64,000 nucleotides of DNA from Rhodococcus sp. AW25M09 (lineage in GTDB: Bacteria > Actinomycetota > Actinomycetes > Mycobacteriales > Mycobacteriaceae), in contig NZ_CAPS01000112.1 of assembly GCF_000333955.1 (NCBI RefSeq), positions 1-64,000 on the forward strand, given 5' to 3'. The notes under the pieces were generated by a model, which saw only the letters and a program-made list of their open reading frames with translations, was not told the DNA's origin and did not search any database. Positions 33,049-41,716 of the stretch are shown here, one piece after another (position 1 is the first letter of the stretch; each line of letters starts with the position of its first letter). A program made the position numbers and the translations under genes.

Positions 33049-34791
33049 ATGGGCCTGCTGTCTCCGACCCTGCCCGATATCGACCTCGGGCAGTGGCGCC
33101 GCCTCCCTCAGCTCGAACGGCTGAAAGTTCAGGTTCAACACTGGGGTGAACACGGCTTCGGCACCCCTGCCGGGGCTTATCTGTTCTACGTGATCAAGAT
33201 GGTCGCGTACGTCCTGATCCCGCTGTGGGTCATCTCGTCCTCGACGCCCGGCCTGGGCACGCTGTCGGAGATCGGATCGTGGTGGACCCAACCGATCGTG
33301 TTCCAGAAAGTCGTGCTGTTCACCGTGCTCTTCGAGGTCATGGGGTTCGGTTGCGGCTCAGGGCCGTTGACGATGCGCTTCTTCCCGCCCGTCGGCGGCT
33401 TCACCTACTGGCTTCGCCCGGGAACCGTGCGACTGGCACCGTGGCCCAACAAGATTCCGCTCACGTCCGGTGACACTCGCACCGTCGGCGACGTCGTGAT
33501 GTACGCCGGGTTGCTCGCACTCCTGATCTGGGGACTGATATCGGACGGCGTGGCCGGCGGTATCGGCACCGCAGGAATGCTCGCACCGGCCGTGCCCATG
33601 GCCGTGCTCGTACTTCTGGTACTCATCGGACTACGCGACAAGACAATCTTTCTGGCGGCCCGCTCGGATCAGTACTTCGTCATGATCGTCGCGTTCCTGT
33701 TTCCCTTCGTCGACATGATCATCGCGTTGAAGTTGGTGATGCTGGCCATCTGGTGGGGTGCTGCGACATCCAAACTCAACCATCACTTTCCCTTCGTGGT
33801 GGCCGTGATGATCTCCAACAGTCCGTTGCTGCCCAGCACCTGGCTCAAGCGAAAGCTGTACCGCAACTTCCCCGACGACATGCGACCGTCGACCTTCGCG
33901 AAATTCGCTGCCCATCAGGGAACCGTCATCGAATACGTTCTCCCCGCCGTGTTGATCTTCTCGATGAATTCGACGCTGACGACCGTGGTGCTGATCGGAA
34001 TGACCATCTTTCATCTGTTCATCCTGTCCACATTTCCGGCCGGAGTGCCGCTGGAATGGAACCTCTTCGTCATCGGTGCCGCGTGGTTCCTGTTCGGCAA
34101 CTACACCGGTAGCGACTACTCGCTGTGGAACGCCACCAGCATCTGGCCGTATCTGATCGTCGTGGCACTGATCGCGGGCATCGTCGTCGGAGGCACCAAG
34201 CCGCAGTGGATATCGTTTCTCATGGGCATGCGGTACTACGCCGGAAACTGGGCCACGAACACGTGGATTCTGCGGCCCGGCATCGAAGAGCGCTTGCAGG
34301 CGGAGATCACCAAGTCCGCCCCCCTGACCAAATTCCAGTTGCTCAAACTCTACGACGAGGACACGGCCGAGTTCATGATGCAGAAGTTCACCGCCTGGCG
34401 GTCGATGCACAGCCACGGCCGGGCGCACATGGGGCTGATCTCGCGAGCAGTCGACAATCGTGAGGACTACGTCATCCGGGAAGGCGAGTTCATCGCCGGA
34501 TCAGTACTCGGATGGAACTTCGGTGAAGGACACCTGCACAATCAACAGATGTTGGAAGCACTGCAGCGCAGATGCCACTTCGCCGACGGCGACATCCGTG
34601 TCGTCATGATCGAAGGGCAGCCGATGCACCGAAAAACCCAGAGCTACCGCATCGTCGACGCAGCAACCGGTCTCATCGAGGAAGGAACCGTCGCGGTGTC
34701 CGAGATGATCACTCGCCAGTCGTGGCTGGACGACACGGGCTCCATCCCGGTGACGGTGGCCGCACCGATCGACGTGGTGGGGCAACGGTGA
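33049..34791 (+). CDS. DUF3556-type multi-pass membrane protein
   Basis: 580 residues, ATG with GAAAGGA upstream. About eight to ten hydrophobic segments in the first 400 residues (YLFYVIKMVAYVLIPLWVI, VVMYAGLLALLIWGLI, VLIFSMNSTLTTVVLIGM) and a soluble C-terminal 170 residues (MHSHGRAHMGLISRAVDNRE, EGHLHNQQMLEALQRRCHF). The conserved start (LLSPTLPDIDLGQWRRLP) and the overall plan fit the actinobacterial DUF3556 family, whose function is unknown. Histidines in the C-terminal part could bind metal. Placement after an acyl-CoA ligase and before a desaturase-like flavoprotein suggests lipid modification at the membrane. Confidence 0.8.
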   Translation: MGLLSPTLPDIDLGQWRRLPQLERLKVQVQHWGEHGFGTPAGAYLFYVIKMVAYVLIPLWVISSSTPGLGTLSEIGSWWTQPIVFQKVVLFTVLFEVMGFGCGSGPLTMRFFPPVGGFTYWLRPGTVRLAPWPNKIPLTSGDTRTVGDVVMYAGLLALLIWGLISDGVAGGIGTAGMLAPAVPMAVLVLLVLIGLRDKTIFLAARSDQYFVMIVAFLFPFVDMIIALKLVMLAIWWGAATSKLNHHFPFVVAVMISNSPLLPSTWLKRKLYRNFPDDMRPSTFAKFAAHQGTVIEYVLPAVLIFSMNSTLTTVVLIGMTIFHLFILSTFPAGVPLEWNLFVIGAAWFLFGNYTGSDYSLWNATSIWPYLIVVALIAGIVVGGTKPQWISFLMGMRYYAGNWATNTWILRPGIEERLQAEITKSAPLTKFQLLKLYDEDTAEFMMQKFTAWRSMHSHGRAHMGLISRAVDNREDYVIREGEFIAGSVLGWNFGEGHLHNQQMLEALQRRCHFADGDIRVVMIEGQPMHRKTQSYRIVDAATGLIEEGTVAVSEMITRQSWLDDTGSIPVTVAAPIDVVGQR

Positions 34792-36197
34792 CGACGGCAA
34801 CCGTCGTCGGATCGGGGCCCAACGGTCTCGCGGCCGCAGTGACGCTGGCGAAGGCCGGTGTCGAGGTCACTGTCCTGGAAATGGCCGACAAGGTCGGCGG
34901 CGGCACCAGAACCTCCGAACTGACGTTGCCGGGTGTGCTGCACGACGACTGTTCGGCCGTGCACCCGGTGGGGGCGGCATCACCGTTCTTCAACAGCCTC
35001 GACCTCGAAGCCCACGGATTGACGTGGAAACATCCGGAAATCGCCGCCGTGCAACCCCTCGACAACGGCCGCGCCGGGGTGATCCACCGATCCATCGCTG
35101 ACACCTCGGCCAGGCTCGGCGTCGACGGCGCTGCCTGGCAACGATTCTTCGGACCGTTGGCGGATCGATTCGACGACCTGGCGACCGACTTCTTCCGCCC
35201 GCTCCTGCACGTACCGCAACACCCCATCACGTTGACAAAGTTCGGCCTCAATGCTCTCGCACCCGCGTCGCTGACGGCCCGTCGGTTCCGTACACCCGAA
35301 GCGCGCGCGGCGTTCTCGGGCGTCGCGGCCCACGCGCTGTATCCGCTCACGCGGCCCACCACGTCCGCTGTCGGAGTGATGATGATCGCTGCGGGCCACA
35401 AGTACGGCTGGCCGGTGGCCGAAGGTGGCTCGCGGGCGATCAGCGACGCACTGGTCTCGATATTGACCGAACATGGCGGGAAGGTGGAGACGGGCGTCAG
35501 AGTGACTCGGCTGCAACAGATTCCGCCGAGCGACATCGTGATGTTCGATCTGTCCCCGACCGCGATCGCCGACATCGCCGGTGACGCTCTCCCCCGGCGA
35601 GTGGCACGACCCTACCGTCGATGGCGTTACGGCCCTGGCGCTTTCAAGCTCGACCTCGCCGTCGAGGACGGTATCCCCTGGACCAACGCGGACGCCCGCC
35701 GTGCCGGAACCGTCCACCTCGGCGGAACTTTCGAGGAGGTAGCCGCCGCAGAACGTGACGTGCATCGCGGAATCATGCCGCGACGGCCGTTCGTTCTGCT
35801 CGGCCAGCAGTACTTGGCCGACCCCAGCCGCTCACAGGGCAACATCCACCCGATCTGGACCTACGCCCACGTCCCCAACGGCTACACCGGTGACGCCAGT
35901 GAGGTGATCATCGATCAGATCGAGCGCTTCGCCCCAGGAATTCGGAAGCGGATCGTGGGCCGCGCTGTCCGATCGACCACCCAGATGCCGACCTACAACC
36001 CCAACTACGTGGGCGGCGATATCATCACCGGCTCGAACGATCCGGGCCAGGTGGCACTGCGTCCGCGCGTGAGCGTCGATCCGTACTGGACCGGCATGGA
36101 CGGCGTCTACATCTGTTCGGCGGCAACACCTCCGGGAGGAGGAGTCCACGGCATGGGCGGATACAACGCTGCGCGAGCGGCGCTGCGTCGGTTGTGA
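34788..36197 (+). CDS. phytoene-desaturase-like FAD-dependent oxidoreductase
   Basis: 469 residues; GTG at 34788 overlaps the previous stop (GTGA). N-terminal FAD motif TVVGSGPNGLAAAVTLAKAG with VTVLEMADKVGGGTRTSELT, and C-terminal second FAD contact GVYICSAATPPGGGVHGMGG. This is the amine-oxidase/carotenoid-desaturase superfamily (NAD(P)/FAD-dependent), but no carotenoid genes accompany it. It closes the ligase-DUF3556 operon and probably oxidises or saturates a lipid-like product. A related gene lies at 52499-54133 in another operon. Confidence 0.85.
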   Translation: MTTATVVGSGPNGLAAAVTLAKAGVEVTVLEMADKVGGGTRTSELTLPGVLHDDCSAVHPVGAASPFFNSLDLEAHGLTWKHPEIAAVQPLDNGRAGVIHRSIADTSARLGVDGAAWQRFFGPLADRFDDLATDFFRPLLHVPQHPITLTKFGLNALAPASLTARRFRTPEARAAFSGVAAHALYPLTRPTTSAVGVMMIAAGHKYGWPVAEGGSRAISDALVSILTEHGGKVETGVRVTRLQQIPPSDIVMFDLSPTAIADIAGDALPRRVARPYRRWRYGPGAFKLDLAVEDGIPWTNADARRAGTVHLGGTFEEVAAAERDVHRGIMPRRPFVLLGQQYLADPSRSQGNIHPIWTYAHVPNGYTGDASEVIIDQIERFAPGIRKRIVGRAVRSTTQMPTYNPNYVGGDIITGSNDPGQVALRPRVSVDPYWTGMDGVYICSAATPPGGGVHGMGGYNAARAALRRL

Positions 36198-36249
36198 CGC
36201 TCCTGGATCCCGTGCTCGGCTCGGTCGGGTGGAACCGCGCCGATCGCCG

Positions 36250-38724
36250 TCAGAGTGCGGCCGCTGAGAGATCGCGTTGGAGCCGTAGCCGTCGGGCCAG
36301 ATACGGTCCCGTGACGCTGTCCGGGGACACTGCCACTTCGGCGGGCGTCCCGGTGGCGATCACGGTGCCCCCGTTGTCACCGCCGCCGGGACCGAGATCG
36401 ATGACCCAGTCGGCGGAGGCTACGGCATCCAAGTCGTGTTCCACCATCACCACGGTGTTGCCCGCATCCACAAGCAGGTGCAGTTGGCGCATCAGCAGGG
36501 CGACGTCGGAGGGATGCAACCCGGCGGTCGGCTCGTCCAGTAGATAGAGCGCGGTGCCGCGGCGGGTGCGCTGCAATTCGGTGGCGATCTTGATGCGCTG
36601 TGCTTCTCCGCCGCTCAGCTCGGTGGCGGGTTGACCGAGCCGAAGGTAGCCGAGCCCGATATCGCGCAAGGTCTCCAGACTGCGGGACGCACCCGTGATG
36701 TCGGCGAAGAACACCGCTGCCTCGTCCACCGACATGTGCAGCACCTGGGCAATTGTCTTGTCCTGCCATGTGACTTCGAGGGTTTCCGGGGTGTACCGGG
36801 CACCGTGGCAGGTGGGGCAAGGACCGTAGGTGCCGGGAAGGAACAACAACTCCACCTCGACGAAGCCGTCGCCCTGGCACGTGGGGCATCGCCCGTCGGC
36901 GACGTTGAAGGAGAACCGTCCGGGTGCCCATCCTCGGGCCTTGGCTTCATCGGTGCCGGCGAACAGCTTGCGGACGATGTCGAACATTCCGACGTAGGTG
37001 GCCAGTGTCGATCGGGGGGTCCGGCCGATGGGGCGTTGATCCACCCGGACCAGGCGGGTGAAGGTCTCGATTCCGGAGACCTCGGCCACGTCGATCGCGA
37101 TCTGCGCGTCATCGTCCTCCTCTGCCGCGGTTTCGAGTCGGTGGCGCGCCACTTCGAACAAGACCTGACTGACGAGTGTCGACTTACCGGAGCCCGACAC
37201 TCCCGTCACCGCTGTCAGCACCCCGTGTGGGAACGTCGCCGTCAGCTCCCGAAGATTGTGCCGGGTGACCCCGGTCAGAGTGAGCCAGCCCTGGGTGGGG
37301 CGCGCCTCACGCTGCTCGGATTCCACCCGCCCGAAGAGGTGCCTGCTGGTGACCGACTCCTCGATCTCCTCCAACCCGGAAACAGGGCCGCTGTAGAGGA
37401 CCCGGCCGCCGCCCTCACCCGCCGCAGGACCGATATCGACCACCCAGTCGGCGCGCCGCACCACATCCATGTCGTGTTCGACGACGAACAAGGAGTTTCC
37501 CGACGCCTTCAGCTGATCCAGGACGTCGAGCAGTGGCTCGGCATCCGCGGGATGCAGCCCCGCGGAGGGCTCGTCCAACACGTACACCACCCCGAACAGT
37601 CCGGAACGGAGTTGGGTGGCGATCCTTAGCCGCTGCGTCTCGCCGGGCGACAACGTCGTCGAGCTACGCCCGAGCGCCAAATATCCCAGGCCCAACTCGA
37701 GCAGCACATCGATCCTGGCCAGTAGGTCGGCGGTGATGCGTACCGCCACCTCCGTGGTCTCCCCCGACGATGCCGTCTCGGATTGTTCGGATATCGGGCG
37801 CAGCACTGCGGCAAGTTCGGTCAGCGAGAGCGCATTGATCTCGGCGATCGAGTGGCCGGCGATGGTGACGTCCAGCGCGTCCGAGCGCAGTCCGCTGCCC
37901 GAGCATTTCGGGCAGCGGACGCTCTCGGTGAACTGCAGCGCGCGGTCGCGCATCCGCTGGCTGTTCGAGTCCGACAGAACATGCATGACGTGGCTACGGG
38001 CGCTCCAGAACTTGCCCTCGTAACTGTGGTCGACGCGGCCCGCTTCGGGTTCGATGAACACCTTGGGGTGCTCCTCGGTGAACAGAAGCCAGTCCCGGTC
38101 CTTCTTCTTCAATGCGCGCCATGGCGCGTCGATGTCGATACCCAGGCCGCTGACGATGCTGCGCAGGTTTGCACCCTGCCAGGCACCCGGCCACGCCGCG
38201 ATCGCTCCCTCGCGAATACTCAGCGAAGCGTCGGGAACGAGCAGTTTCGTTGTCACATCGTGGAAGTCACCCAATCCGCCGCATCGCGGACAGGCCCCGG
38301 CGACGGTGTTGGGTGAAAATGCCTCCGCCGCAAGCAGCGACGCGCCTTCGGGATAAGTGCCGGCCCGGGAGTACAGCATGCGTAGCAGGTTGGACATGGT
38401 GGTGATGGTGCCGACGCTCGAGCGTGAGCTGGGAGAACCCCGGCGTTGCTGCAGCGCGACGGCCGGGGGAAGGCCGGTGATGGAAGCGACATGGGGTGCG
38501 CCCACCTGCTGAAGCAGCCGACGGGCGTACGGGGCCACCGACTCGAAGTAGCGTCGCTGCGCTTCGGCGTACAGGGTGCTGAAAGCCAATGACGACTTTC
38601 CGGACCCCGACACCCCTGTGAACGCGACGAATGCATTGCGAGGTATGTCGACGTCGACTGCTGCCAGGTTGTGCTCGGTAGCGCCGCGCACACGGACATA
38701 CCCGTCCCACGTTGAGTCGCTCAC
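36250..38724 (-). CDS. UvrA-like ABC ATPase (short UvrA paralogue)
   Basis: 824 residues, shorter than the roughly 950-residue housekeeping UvrA. Two ABC cassettes: Walker A GVSGSGKSS near residue 38 and GVSGSGKST near 505; signature blocks STTLSPGETQRLRIATQL and ATELSGGEAQRIKIATEL; Walker B YLLDEPTAGLHPSD. Zinc-like cysteine pairs are visible (CPRCGGLGDF, CPKCSGSGL, CPTCQGDGF, CPTCHG). The missing length fits loss of the UvrB/DNA-interaction insert seen in UvrA2-type proteins, which are linked to drug or damage tolerance rather than canonical repair. No uvrB or uvrC is nearby. Confidence 0.87.
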   Translation of the reverse strand: MSDSTWDGYVRVRGATEHNLAAVDVDIPRNAFVAFTGVSGSGKSSLAFSTLYAEAQRRYFESVAPYARRLLQQVGAPHVASITGLPPAVALQQRRGSPSSRSSVGTITTMSNLLRMLYSRAGTYPEGASLLAAEAFSPNTVAGACPRCGGLGDFHDVTTKLLVPDASLSIREGAIAAWPGAWQGANLRSIVSGLGIDIDAPWRALKKKDRDWLLFTEEHPKVFIEPEAGRVDHSYEGKFWSARSHVMHVLSDSNSQRMRDRALQFTESVRCPKCSGSGLRSDALDVTIAGHSIAEINALSLTELAAVLRPISEQSETASSGETTEVAVRITADLLARIDVLLELGLGYLALGRSSTTLSPGETQRLRIATQLRSGLFGVVYVLDEPSAGLHPADAEPLLDVLDQLKASGNSLFVVEHDMDVVRRADWVVDIGPAAGEGGGRVLYSGPVSGLEEIEESVTSRHLFGRVESEQREARPTQGWLTLTGVTRHNLRELTATFPHGVLTAVTGVSGSGKSTLVSQVLFEVARHRLETAAEEDDDAQIAIDVAEVSGIETFTRLVRVDQRPIGRTPRSTLATYVGMFDIVRKLFAGTDEAKARGWAPGRFSFNVADGRCPTCQGDGFVEVELLFLPGTYGPCPTCHGARYTPETLEVTWQDKTIAQVLHMSVDEAAVFFADITGASRSLETLRDIGLGYLRLGQPATELSGGEAQRIKIATELQRTRRGTALYLLDEPTAGLHPSDVALLMRQLHLLVDAGNTVVMVEHDLDAVASADWVIDLGPGGGDNGGTVIATGTPAEVAVSPDSVTGPYLARRLRLQRDLSAAAL

Positions 38725-38798
38725 CTGTAGAGACTAACGGGAGTACTCGGCCCGAGCGCGCTGAAGTGGCGAGATGCGTTGCATCGGATGCCGTGACT

Positions 38799-39269
38799 TC
38801 AACGACCAGCGCCTCCGCCGCGATCGCCCTCGTACTCTCGGTTCGGACTCTCTGCGATGTGTGGGCGAGCGAGAGCGATACGGTTGCGGCCGTTGCGTTT
38901 TGCGGTGAAGAGTGCCAGCGGGTCGGCGTGTGTTGCGGTCACGGTAGTGACACCGAGTTCGCAATACACGACGAACCAGTTGTTGACGGGTGCGCGCCGG
39001 GACCACCAGTCCATCCCGAAATCGGCCTTGCTCATGGTCCACGCAACGGGAATCGTGGTGATGCACACGGCGTAGGTCAGCACGGTGCCGAGCCCCTCGG
39101 TGGGGCCGTCCTGTGTGAACGTCGTGCCGATACCGACGAGACCGAACAGCAAAGTTTGAACGACGACCCCGATACGCAGCCGCGGGTCGGGTTTTTCATC
39201 GTCCGTCAGCGCGCCCGACGGTCTTTCGCCGGGCGCACGATTTGCCGGCGATTCCCGGTGTCTACCCAT
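38799..39269 (-). CDS. membrane protein that looks like an in-frame deletion remnant of a GGDEF protein
   Basis: 156 residues. The first 100 include two or three membrane helices (IGVVVQTLLFGLVGIG, GTVLTYAVCITTIPVAWTM). The chain then passes directly (THADPLALFTAKRNGRNRIA) into the closing motif of a GGDEF domain, in which ADxALYxAKxxGRNRV is the usual end. The catalytic GGDEF segment itself is absent. The simplest explanation is a deletion fusing the membrane part of a diguanylate cyclase to its last 40 residues, keeping the frame. It would be catalytically dead. It overlaps the hypothetical gene upstream by eight bases. Confidence 0.6.
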   Translation of the reverse strand: MGRHRESPANRAPGERPSGALTDDEKPDPRLRIGVVVQTLLFGLVGIGTTFTQDGPTEGLGTVLTYAVCITTIPVAWTMSKADFGMDWWSRRAPVNNWFVVYCELGVTTVTATHADPLALFTAKRNGRNRIALARPHIAESPNREYEGDRGGGAGR

Positions 39270-39807
39270 AAGAACCGTCTCGCGTCATCTCCGTTCGCCA
39301 ACGCAGACTGGCTCGGATTGCGTCGCCGACGCTTCCTGCGAGATCGGCCACGATTCGCTCGGAATCGATCTGTGCAGGTGTAACTTCCGCCAACGGTCGA
39401 CAAGCCGGGTCGACCGAACACTCGGTATCAGGTGATCGGCCCTCGATTCCCAACCGAAAGGCACTGGGCGGTGCCATACGGATTGTGGGAATGCGTTCGG
39501 CGTTTCGTGGCACTGCCGAACAGTCGATGGTGAGCAGCATTCGATCGTGGCGCGCGAACGTCTGCTTGTCGGCGATTGCCACGTACAGGCCGTCGTTCGC
39601 CTCGGCGCGCGTGGCAAGTCGCGTGAGCACCCTGCGGATGCGCTGCTGGCACTGCGTCCGGTCGGAGGATACGACCAGCGCGGCACCCGGTACCGGGGAT
39701 CGCATCCGTCGGGCCTGATCCGTCAAAGTCGTCCACGCGGTATCGTCGCTACCGCCGAAATATGTTCGTAGCAGCCAGAGTTCGGAGCTACCTGCACCTT
39801 CTGACAT
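39262..39807 (-). CDS. hypothetical protein
   Basis: 181 residues from the ATG at 39807; no signal peptide or membrane segment. It starts EGAGSSELWLLRTYFGGSDD and contains four cysteines (QCQQRI, IDCSAV, TECSVDPACRP) and a mixed alpha/beta composition. No family was recognised with confidence; the opening LLRT-x-F-x-DDxAW has a faint resemblance to DUF6924-type proteins. Codon use fits the genome, and it overlaps the downstream gene, so it is probably real and co-transcribed with it. Confidence 0.6.
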   Translation of the reverse strand: MSEGAGSSELWLLRTYFGGSDDTAWTTLTDQARRMRSPVPGAALVVSSDRTQCQQRIRRVLTRLATRAEANDGLYVAIADKQTFARHDRMLLTIDCSAVPRNAERIPTIRMAPPSAFRLGIEGRSPDTECSVDPACRPLAEVTPAQIDSERIVADLAGSVGDAIRASLRWRTEMTRDGSYG

Positions 39808-39849
39808 GGCGATCCAATCCGAGAACTGTGGGTGCGCCGAACCGTTCGG

Positions 39850-40800
39850 TCAGGCGGAAGGAACGGCCCGAAGTTGCAGGGGCACGTTTTCGGACAGAAA
39901 CGTGAGCTGATCTCGTATCACCGAGGTGAACAGTGGCTCGACGTACGGATCGAAATGGCCACCGTCGTAGGTACGTACCGTGGCCTTGCGAACTTGTGCC
40001 GCGGCGCGTTGTGCGACGGACGCCGGGGTGACCGAATCGTCGGACGCGATCTGCACCAGCGTGGGGCAGTCGATCGCGGACATCGTACGGCCCGGGGAAT
40101 ACCGCCAGATCTTCAGCAGTATCCGCGCCGCCACGGTCTCGGGGTAGTCGCCGTCGGTCAGGCCCGATTCGAGGACCAAGCGGTCACGCCCTGTCATCGC
40201 GTCGGGTGAGACCATCACAGCTCGGGCGCCGGGGAGGCCGACACTGTCGACGTAGTGCGGCGATCGTCCGAGGACTGCGCGGACGCCGTCGTTGATGGCG
40301 GCCGGTGCCAACCGCAACGTGTGCCTGAACCCGCTTGCGCGAACGGCGGCGATGCCGTCGACGTGGGGCACCTGAGCTATGACCGCTGCGAACCGAACAC
40401 CGGTGCCCGCCAACGTGAGTACGTGGCCGCCGGCGAACGAGGTGCCCCATCCGACGATTCGGTTCTCGTCGACGCCGTCGAGCGAGCGAGCGAAGTCGAC
40501 TGCGCTTCGCCAATCGGCAAGCTGCGAACTCACGTCCAACAGTTGGCGCGGCTCGCCGTCGCTGTCCCCGAAGTACCGATAGTCGAAGACGCAGACCACG
40601 TACCCGGCCTCGACGAAACGCTCGGCGTACGCGTACAGACGCATCGCCCGAGGAGTGCCGAATCCGTGTGCCATGACGATTGCCGGACGGGCCTGGTCGG
40701 CCGACACAGCGGGACGAAATACCGTTGCCGCGCAACGAACTCCGTCCGACATGAACGATGCTTCGGTGCGGGTGAACCCGGAGTGGTCGTCGGTGGTCAT
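39850..40800 (-). CDS. alpha/beta-hydrolase (dienelactone-hydrolase/X-Pro peptidase-like)
   Basis: 316 residues from the ATG at 40800. Marks: IVMAHGFGTPRAMRL (oxyanion), VFDYRYFGDSDGEPRQLL, IVGWGTSFAGGHVLTLAG (nucleophile serine in GTSFAGG), aspartate in QIASDDSVTPASV and histidine in TYDGGHFDPYVEP. Nearest relatives are alpha/beta-hydrolases of the polyketide-type/S15-like group. It lies 41 bp downstream of SDR copy 2 on the same strand and behind the double operator at 41655-41702, so it probably cooperates with that SDR, for instance in ester or lactone degradation. Confidence 0.86.
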   Translation of the reverse strand: MTTDDHSGFTRTEASFMSDGVRCAATVFRPAVSADQARPAIVMAHGFGTPRAMRLYAYAERFVEAGYVVCVFDYRYFGDSDGEPRQLLDVSSQLADWRSAVDFARSLDGVDENRIVGWGTSFAGGHVLTLAGTGVRFAAVIAQVPHVDGIAAVRASGFRHTLRLAPAAINDGVRAVLGRSPHYVDSVGLPGARAVMVSPDAMTGRDRLVLESGLTDGDYPETVAARILLKIWRYSPGRTMSAIDCPTLVQIASDDSVTPASVAQRAAAQVRKATVRTYDGGHFDPYVEPLFTSVIRDQLTFLSENVPLQLRAVPSA

Positions 40801-40841
40801 GCGTTTGTCTCTCTGTTCTGTAGCAGGGTGGTGATCGGATC

Positions 40842-41639
40842 TCACAGCTTGAAAGGGTTGAGGGTTTTGCCGAGGAAGTAGCCGATGCGAGTCGGAATCG
40901 GCCTCGCGGCAGCAGCGGTCACCTTGTTCACCATCCCGGGCACGCACACCGGCGTGCCGTTGTTCACTGCACGCCATCCCTCTCGCACGACGTCCTCAGG
41001 GGTCTGCCACAGAAGAGAGGGCAGCTTGGAGGTCGCTGCATCTCGGGTTCCCATGACGTCGTGGAACTCACTGTGGGTGAAACCCGGGCAGAGCGCAGTC
41101 ACGTGGATGCCGTGCGGCCGCAACTCCATATCGAGTGCTTGCGACATGTCGAGCACATAGGACTTGATCCCGGTGTACAGCAGACTTGCACCAGGTGGCA
41201 GCAATGCCGCCAACGACGACAGATTCACGATCCGGCCGTATCCGCGTTCTTTCATGCCGGGCACCGTGAGATGAGCGAGTTCGGTGACGGCAGTGATCAT
41301 CACCTGTATCTCCGCGGCGAGTGCGTCGAACGGCGCATCTGCGAACGTGGAGTTCCCCGACATTCCCGCATTGTTGACGAGGATATCGACGTCGATACCG
41401 AGGGATTTCGTTTCGTCGAGGATGGCACGGGGCGCAGAGCGATCGGCGAGGTCCGCCGGAACGATGTTGCATTGCACACCGTGCTGGGCCGACAGCTCGT
41501 CCGCCAGTGCGATGAGTCGGTCTTCGCGCCGCGCGACGAGAACGAGGTTGTGCCCCTCGGCCGCGAGGTGTCGAGCAAAGGCCGCGCCTATGCCCGCTGA
41601 TGCTCCGGTGATCAGGGCGGTTCTTACGGTCTTCGGCAT
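40842..41639 (-). CDS. short-chain dehydrogenase/reductase (SDR), copy 2
   Basis: 265 residues; ATG at 41639 with GGAGG upstream. Catalytic features: ALITGASAGIGAAFAR, DILVNNAGMSG, serine in IVNLSSLAALLPPG, YxxxK in LLYTGIKSYVLDMSQ. It aligns along the whole length with the SDR at 28237-29028, including the unusual tail (VNKVTAAAARPIPTRIGYFL, then GKTLNPFKL). First gene of an operon with the alpha/beta-hydrolase, divergent from a TetR gene across two identical operators. Confidence 0.92.
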   Translation of the reverse strand: MPKTVRTALITGASAGIGAAFARHLAAEGHNLVLVARREDRLIALADELSAQHGVQCNIVPADLADRSAPRAILDETKSLGIDVDILVNNAGMSGNSTFADAPFDALAAEIQVMITAVTELAHLTVPGMKERGYGRIVNLSSLAALLPPGASLLYTGIKSYVLDMSQALDMELRPHGIHVTALCPGFTHSEFHDVMGTRDAATSKLPSLLWQTPEDVVREGWRAVNNGTPVCVPGMVNKVTAAAARPIPTRIGYFLGKTLNPFKL

Positions 41640-41654
41640 CGACGGGCCTCCACT

Positions 41655-41671
41655 CTTGAACGGTATTCAAG
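41655..41671. promoter_or_regulatory. TetR operator 1 (CTTGAA-N5-TTCAAG)
   Basis: CTTGAA-CGGTA-TTCAAG, perfect six-base arms. It lies 16 bp upstream of the SDR copy 2 start, in the promoter of the minus-strand operon. Pairs with operator 2, centre-to-centre 31 bp. Confidence 0.8.
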
Positions 41672-41685
41672 GACGGTAGCAGGCT

Positions 41686-41702
41686 CTTGAAGACCATTCA
41701 AG
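41686..41702. promoter_or_regulatory. TetR operator 2 (CTTGAA-N5-TTCAAG)
   Basis: CTTGAA-GACCA-TTCAAG, the same arms as operator 1, 14 bp upstream of the TetR start. With three helical turns between centres the sites lie on the same DNA face, which suits cooperative control of both divergent operons. Confidence 0.8.
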
Positions 41703-41716
41703 ATATAGTTGGTCAT

